Shown here in pieces: positions 8,004 to 17,124 of a DNA stretch of 64,000 nucleotides. The notes under the pieces were generated by a model. It did no database searches. It saw nothing but the letters and a program-made list of their open reading frames with translations, and was not told the DNA's origin. Positions within the stretch are counted from its first letter, which is position 1; every line of letters begins with the position of its first letter. The translations under genes were made by a program, and so were the position numbers. This DNA is from CAWKDG01 sp963848355. Lineage in GTDB: Bacteria > Actinomycetota > Acidimicrobiia > Acidimicrobiales > UBA8190. The stretch is taken from positions 248,001-312,000 of the forward strand of contig CAWKDG010000012.1 in the NCBI GenBank assembly GCA_963848355.1, written 5' to 3'.

Positions 8004-9116
8004 ATGCCCGTGCCGCTCGACGAGTACCCCGTGCACCAGGTGCCGCTGTCCATGCGGCACATGGCGACGAGCGACCGCAACGCCTACGACCGCTGTTACC
8101 TGAACGCCCACGACCGGACCGGGGAGATCTTCCTCGTCTCCGGGCTCGGCGTCTATCCGAACCTCGGCGTCATCGACGCCTATGCCACCGTCCGGCTCGG
8201 CGACCGTCAACTGTCGGTCCGGATGTCGGACGCGCTGGGCGACGACCGCACCGTCCAGCAGGTGGGTCCCTACCGGATCGACGTCCTCGACCCGCTCGAA
8301 CGACTCCACGTGGTCTGCGATCACGACCGGCTCGGCTTCGATCTCACCTGGACGGGCTCGTTCCCCGTCGTCGACGAACCACCCCACGTCATGCGGCAGG
8401 GCGGACGCGTCATCCTCGACGCCCAGCGCTTCGCCCAGGTGGGGACGTGGTCGGGGACCTTGCGGATCGACGGCGAGGACGTCGCCGTCTCCGACGACCG
8501 CTGGCTCGGGACCCGGGACCGGTCGTGGGGCATCCGCCCTGTCGGTGAGGCCGAACCGGCCGGGCGCAGCGCGGCGGAGCCGGCCGAGGACTTCGGGTTC
8601 TGGTGGGTCTACGCCCCTCTGCGCTTCGACGACTTCGCCCTCATCATCATCGCCCAGGAGACCGGCGACGGGACGCGGACGCTGAACGAAGCGACGCGGG
8701 TGTGGCCGGCGGCCACCGGACGACCGCCCGAACAGCTCGGCTGGCCGCGCTTCGCCATCCGTTACCGCTCCGGGACGCGCCACCCCGAGGCAGCCGTGAT
8801 CCATCTGACCGAGCGCAGCGGCCGACCCGTGACCGTCGAGATCGAGACCCTCGGCTTCGTCGCTCTCAACTGCGGCGCCGGCTACGGCGGCGATCCCGAC
8901 TGGGGCCACGGCCAGTGGCGCGGCCGCGGCTGGGTCGAGGCCCTCGACCTCGACATGAACGACCCGGGGGTGGCCGGCCGGGTGCCCTTCGGCGTCGTCG
9001 ACCACGTGGCCCGGGCCCTCTGCGACGGCGCCGTCGGGTGGGGGATGTTCGAGCACGGGACCTTCGGCCGGCACGCGCCGTCGGGCTTCGCCGACTTCGG
9101 TTCGGTCGCCCCGTGA
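8004..9116 (+). CDS. lipocalin-like (AttH/CrtC-type) protein, paralogue 1
   Basis: A 370-residue protein without a signal peptide, started at ATG 8004 behind AAGGAG. The beta-rich pattern and the strongly kept centre GTRDRSWGIRP are shared with the gene at 10252 (STRDHSWGVR). They resemble uncharacterised actinobacterial proteins related to the AttH/CrtC two-lipocalin fold. That family includes hydratases acting on carotenoid-like lipids, but no catalytic assignment can be made here. It is first in a three-gene operon: its stop overlaps the kinase start as GTGA. Confidence 0.72.
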   Translation: MPVPLDEYPVHQVPLSMRHMATSDRNAYDRCYLNAHDRTGEIFLVSGLGVYPNLGVIDAYATVRLGDRQLSVRMSDALGDDRTVQQVGPYRIDVLDPLERLHVVCDHDRLGFDLTWTGSFPVVDEPPHVMRQGGRVILDAQRFAQVGTWSGTLRIDGEDVAVSDDRWLGTRDRSWGIRPVGEAEPAGRSAAEPAEDFGFWWVYAPLRFDDFALIIIAQETGDGTRTLNEATRVWPAATGRPPEQLGWPRFAIRYRSGTRHPEAAVIHLTERSGRPVTVEIETLGFVALNCGAGYGGDPDWGHGQWRGRGWVEALDLDMNDPGVAGRVPFGVVDHVARALCDGAVGWGMFEHGTFGRHAPSGFADFGSVAP

Positions 9117-10255
9117 CCTCCGGTCCGACCGACGCGGCGCCCGACGCACCGGGTCAGCGTCCGACGACGTCCACCCGTGATCGCGACGAGCTCCACGACC
9201 GACTGGTGACGTGGATGGCGGGCAAGGTCGAGAGCCCCCGGATCTCCGAGCTCGTCGTGCCCGAATCGAACGGGATGTCGAGCGAGACGCTCCTCTTCGA
9301 CGCCACCTGGGACGACCACGGGACGACGCGCACCCAGGCCTGCGCGGCGCGCCTGCGCCCCGACCCGGCCAACGTCCCCGTCTTCCCCGTCTACGACCTC
9401 GAACGGCAGTTCCAGGTCATCGGCCTCGTGGCCGAGCACTCGGCCGTCCCCGTCCCCCGGACCCTGTGGTACGAACCGGACGCCACCCACATCGGTTCGC
9501 CGTTCTTCGTCATGGAACGCGTCGACGGGATCGTCCCGCCCGACATCATGCCGTACCCCTTCGGGTCGTGGCTCTCCGAGGCGGCGCCGGGCGACCAGCG
9601 GCGCCTCCAGGACTCGTCGGTCCGGGTGCTGGCCGAGTTGCACGACATGGACGTGACGCCCGAGGACCTCGCCTTCCTCGAGCTCGACCGCCCCGGCACC
9701 ACGGCCCTGCGCCGGCACGTGGCCGATTCGGTCGCCTACTACGAATGGGTGGCCGCCGAGGGGGCCCGGTCACCCCTCATCGAACGGACCTTCGCCTGGC
9801 TCGACGACCACTGGCCCACCGACGAGGGGGCCGCCGTCATCAGCTGGGGCGATGCCCGGATCGGCAACATGATGTTCCGTGACTTCGAGCCCGTCGCCGT
9901 CCTCGACTGGGAGATGGCGGCGGTGGGACCGCGCGAGGTGGACCTGGCCTGGATGATCTACCTCCACCGTTTCCTCGACGATCTCGCCGTCCAGATCGAG
10001 CTGCCGGGGATGCCCGATTTCATGCGCCTGGAAGACGTGAGCGCCACCTACGAGTCGCTCACCGGCTACACCCCGAGGGACCTCGAGTTCTACACGCTCT
10101 ACGCCGCCCTCCGGCACGCCATCGTCATGTCCCGGGTGGCGCGCCGTTCGATACTCTTCGGCGAGATGGAGATGCCCTCCGATCCCGACGATCTCATCAT
10201 GCACCGGGCCACCGTCGAGCAGATGCTGGCGGGCACCTACTGGAGCGGCCGATGA
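9113..10255 (+). CDS. aminoglycoside-phosphotransferase-fold kinase
   Basis: A 380-residue kinase-like protein. GTG 9113 overlaps the previous stop. Motifs are FFVMERVDG (hinge), SWGDARIGNMMF (catalytic loop, replacing the usual HGD with WGD but keeping Asp and Asn) and VLDWEMAAVGP (the DxE metal loop). This subgroup, related to the kinase part of human ACAD10/11, is common in actinobacterial lipid gene clusters. It probably phosphorylates a hydroxylated small molecule or hydroxy-acyl compound rather than an antibiotic. Its start and stop overlap both lipocalin-like neighbours, so the three are surely co-translated. Confidence 0.85.
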   Translation: MTSGPTDAAPDAPGQRPTTSTRDRDELHDRLVTWMAGKVESPRISELVVPESNGMSSETLLFDATWDDHGTTRTQACAARLRPDPANVPVFPVYDLERQFQVIGLVAEHSAVPVPRTLWYEPDATHIGSPFFVMERVDGIVPPDIMPYPFGSWLSEAAPGDQRRLQDSSVRVLAELHDMDVTPEDLAFLELDRPGTTALRRHVADSVAYYEWVAAEGARSPLIERTFAWLDDHWPTDEGAAVISWGDARIGNMMFRDFEPVAVLDWEMAAVGPREVDLAWMIYLHRFLDDLAVQIELPGMPDFMRLEDVSATYESLTGYTPRDLEFYTLYAALRHAIVMSRVARRSILFGEMEMPSDPDDLIMHRATVEQMLAGTYWSGR

Positions 10256-11406
10256 ACCCGATCGGGCCCCTCGTCGCCGGCGACGAGGGCTTCACCCATC
10301 AGATCGCCGACACCCTCGCCGTGGTGGGGACGAGCGACCCGTCGTGGACGGAGAAGGTCTGTGCCATGGCCGCGGCCAAGGACGGGAGCCTGCAGCTCGG
10401 CTTCGGACTGGGCAAGTACACCAATCGCAACGTCATGGACGCCTACGCCGGCATCTCGCGCGGGGTCGAGCAGATGACGGTCCGCGCCAGCCGGCGCCTG
10501 GCCGACGATGTCGAGACAGTCATCGGCCCCATCCGCTACGAGGTGGTCACCCCTCTGCGGACGGTCCTCTTCGCCCTGGAACCCAACGCCGCCCAGCCTC
10601 TGTCGTTCGAGTGGACCTTCGAATCCATCGTGCCGCCGTTCATGGAGGACCGGACCCACATGCGGCGCGGCAACCGGGTGGCCGCCGATCTCGTCCGCTA
10701 CCACCAGATCGGGCTGGCCTCGGGATGGGTGGAGATCGGCGGCGAACGCACCGAGATCACCCCCGACAGCTGGGTCTCGACCCGTGACCATTCCTGGGGC
10801 GTCCGCTACGACGTCGGGCTCCCGCCCCAGGACCTCGAGCCCGGCGACCCCCTGGCCGGCCTGTCGTTCCGGATGATCTGGAGCCCGATCGCCATGGAGC
10901 GACCCGACGGGAGCCGCTACGGGCTCTTCCTCCACTACCAGATCTTCCAGGGCCCCGGCTTCGTCCACAAGCACGTCGTCATGGGCGGTCTCGAGTCACC
11001 CGACGGCACGCACCAGGCGTTCACCGACATCGAGCCCGAGCTCTCCTTCGACCCCGTCACCCGCCGGCTGCGGGGGGGCCGCCTCCATGCCACCACGGCC
11101 GACGGCTCGGTGCGCACCCTCGGCGTCGAGGTGGTCTCCGACACCGGCTTCCATCTGGGGGCGGGGCTCTACTTCGGGTTCGACGGCCACCACCACGGCG
11201 AATGGCGCGGCGATCTCGTCGTCGACGGCGAACGCATCAGCGACTGCACCGACCCGGCCACCGCCCGTCGGCTGCACCAGATCCGTGACACCGTCATCCA
11301 TGTCACCGACCCGACCGGCGGGGGCGAGGGCTGGGGCAACTGTCAGCCGATCATCACCGGGGGCGACGAGGCGCTCGGCCTGTCGGCCGACGACAGCTTC
11401 ATGTAG
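10252..11406 (+). CDS. lipocalin-like (AttH/CrtC-type) protein, paralogue 2
   Basis: A 384-residue protein whose ATG overlaps the kinase stop as ATGA. It shares with the gene at 8004 the overall pattern: an opening GLGKYTNRNVMDAYAGI like the other's GLGVYPNLGVIDAYA, the central DHSWGVR, and a late beta-rich half. The two differ enough that they may bind different ligands or form a heteromer. No signal peptide or membrane helix is visible, so it is probably cytoplasmic. Confidence 0.72.
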   Translation: MNPIGPLVAGDEGFTHQIADTLAVVGTSDPSWTEKVCAMAAAKDGSLQLGFGLGKYTNRNVMDAYAGISRGVEQMTVRASRRLADDVETVIGPIRYEVVTPLRTVLFALEPNAAQPLSFEWTFESIVPPFMEDRTHMRRGNRVAADLVRYHQIGLASGWVEIGGERTEITPDSWVSTRDHSWGVRYDVGLPPQDLEPGDPLAGLSFRMIWSPIAMERPDGSRYGLFLHYQIFQGPGFVHKHVVMGGLESPDGTHQAFTDIEPELSFDPVTRRLRGGRLHATTADGSVRTLGVEVVSDTGFHLGAGLYFGFDGHHHGEWRGDLVVDGERISDCTDPATARRLHQIRDTVIHVTDPTGGGEGWGNCQPIITGGDEALGLSADDSFM

Positions 11407-11407
11407 G

Positions 11408-11926
11408 TCACACGAAGACCCGGGTCCACCCCTCCCCCACCGGTGCCATGAACACGGTGGTCAGTCTCATCGACCGGTGGAGCCACTCCCCGTCGACGCG
11501 TGCGTACTCGTCATCCTCGTAGCCGCACATCCAGTAGGACGACCCGTCGGCCCGGCGGCACGGGCTCAGCAGGTCCCAGCGCCCCGTGGCCGTCTCGCCG
11601 TCCACGTCGAGGCGCGGGTTCATGAAGAAATGCCGGGAGAACACGAGGGTCGGGTCGCGTAGCCGGGCGGCGATGGCCGGTCGGCCCGTCGCCGTGCCCA
11701 GACCGGGACCGCCGTCCCACACCCCGTCCGTGGTGAAGAGACCGGCGATGGCCTCGGCCACCTCCGCCAGGGTGGCGGCACCGACAACGGCACCGGCCGA
11801 GAAACGCCGGTCCACCAGCTCGCCGTAGCGCGCCTTCAACGCCTGGAGGGTGAGGACACCCTCGCTCGACGCCACCCGTCGCCGCAGCGACGCCACCTCG
11901 GCCGCCAGCTCTTCGACCGTGGTCAT
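11408..11926 (-). CDS. SnoaL/NTF2-like protein
   Basis: A 172-residue protein with an N-terminal short coiled segment (VEELAAEVASLRRRVASSE) and an NTF2-like domain (ALKARYGELVDRR, then FTTDGVWDGG). This fits the ring-hydroxylating-dioxygenase-beta/SnoaL-like group. No catalytic residues can be named. Its ATG overlaps the stop of the amidohydrolase as ATGA, so it is the last gene of the minus-strand unit that starts at 13704. Confidence 0.75.
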   Translation of the reverse strand: MTTVEELAAEVASLRRRVASSEGVLTLQALKARYGELVDRRFSAGAVVGAATLAEVAEAIAGLFTTDGVWDGGPGLGTATGRPAIAARLRDPTLVFSRHFFMNPRLDVDGETATGRWDLLSPCRRADGSSYWMCGYEDDEYARVDGEWLHRSMRLTTVFMAPVGEGWTRVFV

Positions 11927-13168
11927 CGCGACGCGGGGAGCTCGTCCTTCACGAACGCGCCGTCCTTCATCACGGCCACGATCCGGGCCGGATCGGCCAG
12001 CACCGAGATGTCCGCGATCGGGTCACCGTCGACGACGAGGAGATCGGCCACCTTGCCCGCTCCCACCGTGCCCAGGTCCTCGCCCCGGCCCATCAGAGCG
12101 GCTCCGTTCACCGTGGCCCATCGCACCACGTCGAGCGGCGCCATCCCGGCCACCTTCACGTAGAACTCGATCTCCTCGCCGTAGATCCCGTGGGGGAACC
12201 CGGCGGCGCCGTAGTCGTCGCCGAGCACCAGCTTGACCCCGGCCTCCTGGGCCACGGGGAGGACGGCCAGGGCGGCGTCGAGCTCCTCCTGCATCCCCTG
12301 GGCCACGGCCGGGTTCTGGTCCTTGAGCATCTCCGCATAGCGGAACAGGAAGAACATGCTCGGCACCACGAACGTCCCGGCGGCCACGATCCGCTCGATG
12401 CACTCCCGGTCCATCCCGTCACCGTGGTCGATGACGTCCATGCCCAGCTCGACGGCCATCAGGATGGCGTCGCGGTTGGCGATGTGGCCCCGCACCATCG
12501 CCCCGCGCAGGTGGGCCGCCTCGATGGCGGCCGCCATCTCCTCGGCGCGTCATCTCGACGCGTTCGGGCGACCGGGGGACGCCGTGGCCGCCGGTGACGA
12601 ACATCTTGATGATCCGGGCCCCCTCCTTGATCTCCTGGCGCACGGCCCGGCGGAACTCGTCGGGCCCGTCGCACAGATGCAACGCGCCCGGCTCACCGAC
12701 GCGCCAGTACCACGGCGCATAGTCGTTGGCATGGCCGGTCGTGCTCACGTCGCGACTTCCGGGACGAGCCGGGGCCCGACGATGGCGCCTTCGTCGATGG
12801 CCCGCCGCATCGAGGCGTCGATGGCGAACGGCGCCCCGGCGCTCACCGCCGAGGTGAACCCGCTCATCACCACCTTCTCGAGATTGTTCACGGCCCGCAC
12901 GGCCTGCAGGGCGGGCGGCCTCGCTGAGCCCGAACGGTCCCGGCAGCAGCCCGAGCTCGTGGTAGGTGGCGTGGAAATGGCACGTCACCATCCCGGGCAT
13001 CAGCGTCCGGCCCCCGAGATCGACGACGCGATCATCGGCGTCGACCACCACCGCGTCCCGTTCACTCACCGACGTGATCCGCCCGTTCTCGACCACCACC
13101 GTCATCCGGGGCTGCGGGAGATGTTCACCGTCGAGCACGGTGGCTCCCCTGAACACGATGCGTCCCAC
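11923..13168 (-). pseudogene. amidohydrolase family protein, three frameshifts
   Basis: The parts together encode an imidazolonepropionase/prolidase-like metal hydrolase. They run from VGRIVFRGATVLDGE at GTG 13168 (AGGAG upstream), through CHFHAT (HxH metal pair), KMFVTGGHG (likely carboxylated Lys), RGHIANRDAI and IDHGDG, to LGDDYG. The reading frame shifts by one base near 12915, returns near 12765, and shifts again near 12550. All metal-binding motifs survive, so this is either a very recent pseudogene or a set of single-base sequence errors. It sits between a VOC gene and an NTF2-like gene with operon spacing. Confidence 0.75.
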
Positions 13169-13176
13169 TCCCGCTC

Positions 13177-13704
13177 CTATCCCCCCACCGTCCGCACCGG
13201 ATCGGATCCGTCCCAGTCGGCGGCGGCGCTGCGGATGGCGCCGAAGAACCCCCCGAACTCGACGGTCTCGATCAGCTCGGAGCAGGTCCCCCCGTGGGTC
13301 TCGGTGTCGAAATAGCAGAACCGTTGCTTCTCGGTCAGGCCCCGCCCCCCGAAGTACGGCTCCATCCCCCGCGCCGCGTAGGCGGCCACGGCGGCGTCGT
13401 AGTCCTCCACGAACCGGGCCACGTGGTGCAGGCCCGTCCCGTGGGTGGCCATGAAGTCGCGGTAGGGCGTCGGGTGATCGTCGAGGGGCTGGATCAGCTC
13501 GATCTGCAGGGATCCGGAGAAGCCGAGGGCCACGGCGATGCGGGCCTCGGTCGGTCGGCCCCGGTACGTCAGGCTCTGCAGCGGGGGTGCCGGCAGGAAG
13601 AAGAACGGCCCCACGCCGAGCCGGTCGACCCACTGGCCCATGGCCCCCTCGATGTCGTCGACCACGTAGCCGAGCTGGTCGATCGGTCCGAGCCACTTCT
13701 GCAT
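13177..13704 (-). CDS. VOC family (glyoxalase-like) protein
   Basis: A 175-residue protein of the vicinal-oxygen-chelate fold. ATG 13704 starts MQKWLGPIDQLGYVVDDIEG; the open frame upstream lacks support. HVARFVEDYDAAVAAYAARG and the C-terminal ELIET strand resemble the methylmalonyl-CoA epimerase-like branch (glyoxalase_4). The N-terminal metal position appears to be Gln rather than His, so the metal site may be altered. It is the first gene of the minus-strand operon, eight bases before the amidohydrolase. Confidence 0.78.
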   Translation of the reverse strand: MQKWLGPIDQLGYVVDDIEGAMGQWVDRLGVGPFFFLPAPPLQSLTYRGRPTEARIAVALGFSGSLQIELIQPLDDHPTPYRDFMATHGTGLHHVARFVEDYDAAVAAYAARGMEPYFGGRGLTEKQRFCYFDTETHGGTCSELIETVEFGGFFGAIRSAAADWDGSDPVRTVGG

Positions 13705-13789
13705 GGCTCGATCGTGCCACAGGCCGGTAGAGTGCGGGACCGCACACCCGGTGCCACGCGCCACCGGGCCGACGGAAAGGACCGAGCCG

Positions 13790-14173
13790 TTGCCCACCCC
13801 CGTCTCCGTGGCCGGCTACTCCCACGTGGCCATCGCCGTGAGCGATCTCGAGGCCGCCCGGGAGTTCTACACGACGCTGTTCGGGTTCGAGGAACTCCGC
13901 CGACCCGACTTCGGTTTCCCCGGCATGTGGCTCAAGGTGGGCGACCTCCAGCTCCACTTCATCGAGACCGACGAGATGCCCACCCCGGGCAAGGGCTTCC
14001 CCCACTTCGCCCTCTACATCCCGACCGAGACCTATCACGACACCGTGCGGTCCCTGGCCGAGGCGGGCGTGGGCGTGGGCGAACCCCAGTCGCGCGACGA
14101 CTGGGGGACGACGGTCTGGCAGACCTTCCTCACCGACCCCGCCGGCAACGTCATCGAACTGACCAACATCTGA
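13790..14173 (+). CDS. VOC family protein
   Basis: A 127-residue glyoxalase/bleomycin-resistance-type protein. I chose TTG 13790 because GGAAAGG lies nine bases upstream; GTG 13808 is the alternative. The first half carries YSHVAIAVSDLEAAREFY (metal His) and LQLHFIE; the second carries FPHFALYIPT and DPAGNVIEL (His and Glu ligands). It is transcribed divergently from the other VOC gene at 13704, sharing an 85-base promoter region. Confidence 0.8.
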   Translation: MPTPVSVAGYSHVAIAVSDLEAAREFYTTLFGFEELRRPDFGFPGMWLKVGDLQLHFIETDEMPTPGKGFPHFALYIPTETYHDTVRSLAEAGVGVGEPQSRDDWGTTVWQTFLTDPAGNVIELTNI

Positions 14174-14295
14174 TCTCCCGTTCGGACCCACCACGTCGCC
14201 GGCCACCGGGGCCGACGTCGCTGACGTCACTGAATGTTCTGCGCTCCGGCCCGTAACCACCACCACCACTCACCCGACACGAGGGGATACGACGC

Positions 14296-14847
14296 ATGAC
14301 CCCATCCAGAACCACCCCGGCGCCCGGCACGTCACGTGCCCACCTCTCCCGGCTCCACCTCTCCCGGCGCCTGCTCGCGCTCGGTCTGATCCCGGTGGTC
14401 GGCATCCTCGCCGCCGCCTGCGGATCCTCCGGCGGTGGGCAGGCCTCGACCACGACCACGAGCCTGGCCCCGTCGGCGACGGCCCCGACGCCGGCGACGG
14501 GACCGGCGCCGGTGGTGACCACCAAGACGGTCGGCGGCCTCGGCAAGATCCTCGTGAACGAACAGGGCCAGGTCCTCTATTCCTTCACCAAGGGCGGCGC
14601 CCCCGTCCCGTGCAGCGCGTCGTGCCTCCAGGTCTGGCCGGCCGTGACCCTGCCCCCCGGCGTCACGGCGCCGACGGGAAGCTCCGGGGTGGGGACCCTC
14701 GGCACCACGACCTCCAACGGTGTCACCCAGGTCACGGTGGGCGGACTCCCGCTCTTCACCTACGCCGGTGACTCGGCGCCAGGCGTCGCCAACGGCAACG
14801 ATCTCGTCAGCTTCGGGGGGACCTGGAAGGTCGTCAAGGCCCAGTGA
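14296..14847 (+). CDS. lipoprotein with secreted repeat of unknown function
   Basis: A 183-residue exported lipoprotein. A basic N terminus and a hydrophobic stretch end in the lipobox LAAAC, placing Cys near residue 41. After a Thr/Pro linker come two repeats of the actinobacterial lipoprotein-15 type: GKILVNEQGQVLYSF with two Cys and VWPAV, then GLPLFTYAGDSAPG with GTWKVV. The family is often found in cell-envelope redox or stress contexts, but its role is not established. Its stop overlaps the next start. Confidence 0.85.
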   Translation: MTPSRTTPAPGTSRAHLSRLHLSRRLLALGLIPVVGILAAACGSSGGGQASTTTTSLAPSATAPTPATGPAPVVTTKTVGGLGKILVNEQGQVLYSFTKGGAPVPCSASCLQVWPAVTLPPGVTAPTGSSGVGTLGTTTSNGVTQVTVGGLPLFTYAGDSAPGVANGNDLVSFGGTWKVVKAQ

Positions 14848-15842
14848 CCCATTCCGCCATCGTCGCCACCGAGGTCGACGGCGCCTCACGCGGTGCGCTC
14901 GTCCCACTGACCGACGCCGATCTCGGTGACGGCGACGTCACCGTCGCCGTCCGGTACTCGAGCCTCAACTACAAGGACGGCCTGGCCGTCTCGGGCAAGG
15001 GCCGCATCGTCCGGTCGTTCCCCATGGTCTGCGGGATCGACCTGGCCGGCACCGTCGAGGAGTCCGACTCGCCGGCCTGGACACGTGGCGACGAGGTCGT
15101 CCTCACCGGGTGGGGCCTGTCCGAGACCCACCCCGGTGGCTACACCCAGCGCCAACGCGTCCGTTCGTCGTGGCTGGTGGCCAAGCCCACCGGGCTCACC
15201 CTCCTGCAGTCCATGGCCGTCGGCACCGCCGGGCTCACCGCCATGCTCTGCGTCCTGGCCCTCGAGCACGGCGGCCTCCGCCCCGCCGCCGACGAGGAGA
15301 ACGAGGTCCTCGTCACCGGTGCCGCCGGCGGTGTCGGGTCCGTGGCCGTGGCCCTTCTGGCCACCCTCGGATACCGGGTGGCGGCCTCCACCGGACGCCT
15401 CGAGACCCACGACTTCCTCACCTCCCTGGGGGCGACGACGATCGTCGACCGCCAGGACCTGGCCACCGCCTCGGGCCGGCCCCTCGACCGCGAGCGGTGG
15501 GCCGGTGCCGTCGACGTCGTCGGCGGCGAGACCCTGGCCTCGGTGCTCCGCCAGACCCGCTACCGGGGCACGGTGGCCGCCTGCGGCCTGACCGGCGGCA
15601 ACGACCTCCCCACCACGGTCCTGCCTTTCATCCTGCGGGGCGTCAACCTCATGGGGATCGACTCCGTCTCGTGCCCCACCGACGTCCGCACCGTTGCGTG
15701 GCACCGCCTCGGACGCGACCTCCCGACCGACCTCCTCGACTCCCTCACCACCGTCGAGCCGCTCGGTCGGGTGCCGGCGTTGGCCGAGGACATCGTGGCC
15801 GGGCACATCCGGGGGCGGGTCGTCATCGACGTGAACGCCTGA
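14844..15842 (+). CDS. YhdH/AcuI-type zinc-free quinone oxidoreductase
   Basis: A 332-residue medium-chain dehydrogenase without structural zinc cysteines. The N-terminal signature SSLNYKDGLA and CGIDLAGTV are those of the YhdH/YhfP/AcuI branch, whose characterised members reduce acrylyl-CoA with NADPH. The nucleotide fold motif reads TGAAGGVGSVA. GTG 14844 overlaps the lipoprotein stop as GTGA. Acrylyl-CoA or a related enoyl-CoA is the best substrate guess. Confidence 0.88.
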   Translation: MTHSAIVATEVDGASRGALVPLTDADLGDGDVTVAVRYSSLNYKDGLAVSGKGRIVRSFPMVCGIDLAGTVEESDSPAWTRGDEVVLTGWGLSETHPGGYTQRQRVRSSWLVAKPTGLTLLQSMAVGTAGLTAMLCVLALEHGGLRPAADEENEVLVTGAAGGVGSVAVALLATLGYRVAASTGRLETHDFLTSLGATTIVDRQDLATASGRPLDRERWAGAVDVVGGETLASVLRQTRYRGTVAACGLTGGNDLPTTVLPFILRGVNLMGIDSVSCPTDVRTVAWHRLGRDLPTDLLDSLTTVEPLGRVPALAEDIVAGHIRGRVVIDVNA

Positions 15843-15851
15843 GCACAACAC

Positions 15852-15867
15852 CTGACGCCTATGTCAG
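15852..15867. promoter_or_regulatory. inverted repeat CTGAC-N6-GTCAG, copy 1
   Basis: The 16-mer CTGACGCCTATGTCAG has perfect five-base arms and lies 25 bases before the MaoC-like gene. A possible -10 (TATTCG) begins right after it. A nearly identical site is at 21902-21917. The geometry suits a TetR-type repressor; which one is unknown. Confidence 0.55.
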
Positions 15868-15892
15868 TATTCGGCTCGACAAGGGGGACGAC

Positions 15893-17059
15893 ATGACACA
15901 GGTCAACGAAGCCATCGAGTTCGACACCTCCGACGTCGACCGCTTCATCGGCAAGCCGGTCGGCGGCGGTCAGTTGAAGGAACCGGTCACCGTCACCGAC
16001 ATCCGTCGGTGGGTCCAGGGCATGCAGTACCCGAACCCCCTCCACTACGACGACGACTACGCGGCGCAGACGGTCTTCGGCCGCATCGTCGCCCCCCAGT
16101 CGTTCACCATCTGCTGCGACGTCGGCCACGGCGCCGGCCCGGCCATCGTCGGGAACATCCCCGGCACCCACATGATCTTCGGCGGCGACCAATGGTGGTT
16201 CGGCGGTCCCCGGATCTACCCCGGCGACAAGCTCCGGATGCGCCGGCGCTTCGTCGACTACAAGGTCTCCGACACCAAGTTCGCCGGTCCCACCATGTTC
16301 TCGCGCGGCGAAACGATCTACACGAACCAGCGCGGCGAGCGCGTGGCCCGTCAGTGGTCGACGGCCGTCCGCTACCGCGCCGACGTGGCGCGCGACAAGG
16401 GTTTCTTCGCCGAGGCCGCTCCCCTGCCCACGTGGACGGAGAAGCAGCTGGCCGACATCGAGACCCAACGCATGGACTGGATCCGCAGCCGCGCCGGGGC
16501 CGAGAGCCCGACCCTCGAGAGTGTCGCCGTCGGCCAGCGGTTGCCCACGCGTCCGATCGGACCCCATTCGCTGCCCAGCCTGGCCAGCGAGTGGCGCGCC
16601 TACACGTTCACCGTCTGGGGCTCGACCACCCACGAAGGACCCGACCATCTCCAGGAAGCGGGTTGGCTCCCCGAGATGGACCGCGACCTCGAAGGGGCGA
16701 AGGACGATCCCGAGCTCGGCGACGGTCTCTACCACGGTCCCTCGCGTGGCCACACCGACGAGGAGCACGCCAAACTCATCGGGATGCCCCGCGGCTACGG
16801 CTACGGAGCCTCGATGGGCGCATGGGTGCTCGACTACGTCGGGGCGTGGGCCGGGGACGGCGGCTACGTCCGCCACTCGAACGTCCAGTACCGATTTCCC
16901 GCCTTCGACGGTGACCTCACCCTCCTCGACGCCGAGGTCACCGAAGCGCGCCACGACCCGATGCTCGGTGCCGCCCTCGTCACCCTGGAGGTCACCATGA
17001 CGAACCAGGACGCGTCGATCATGGCCAAGGGACCCGTCACGGTGGAACTGCCGAGCTAG
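15893..17059 (+). CDS. double-hotdog MaoC-like dehydratase
   Basis: A 388-residue protein. I chose ATG 15893 with AAGGGGG upstream; the frame is open for 260 codons before it but those residues are out-of-frame shadow. The N-terminal half resembles the FAS1-like dehydratase domain (NPLHYDDDYA, then FGRIVAPQSF), and the C-terminal half is a second hotdog ending in HSNVQYRFPAFDGDL. Such proteins hydrate or dehydrate enoyl-CoA thioesters in lipid and steroid side-chain breakdown. It is preceded by the CTGAC-N6-GTCAG site and followed by an acyl-CoA ligase. Confidence 0.85.
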   Translation: MTQVNEAIEFDTSDVDRFIGKPVGGGQLKEPVTVTDIRRWVQGMQYPNPLHYDDDYAAQTVFGRIVAPQSFTICCDVGHGAGPAIVGNIPGTHMIFGGDQWWFGGPRIYPGDKLRMRRRFVDYKVSDTKFAGPTMFSRGETIYTNQRGERVARQWSTAVRYRADVARDKGFFAEAAPLPTWTEKQLADIETQRMDWIRSRAGAESPTLESVAVGQRLPTRPIGPHSLPSLASEWRAYTFTVWGSTTHEGPDHLQEAGWLPEMDRDLEGAKDDPELGDGLYHGPSRGHTDEEHAKLIGMPRGYGYGASMGAWVLDYVGAWAGDGGYVRHSNVQYRFPAFDGDLTLLDAEVTEARHDPMLGAALVTLEVTMTNQDASIMAKGPVTVELPS

Positions 17060-17124
17060 TCGTCCCGGGCTCCACCGTCCGAGCCGGTCGTCCCGAACCC
17101 GTCGGCGCCCAGCCGGACACGGAC

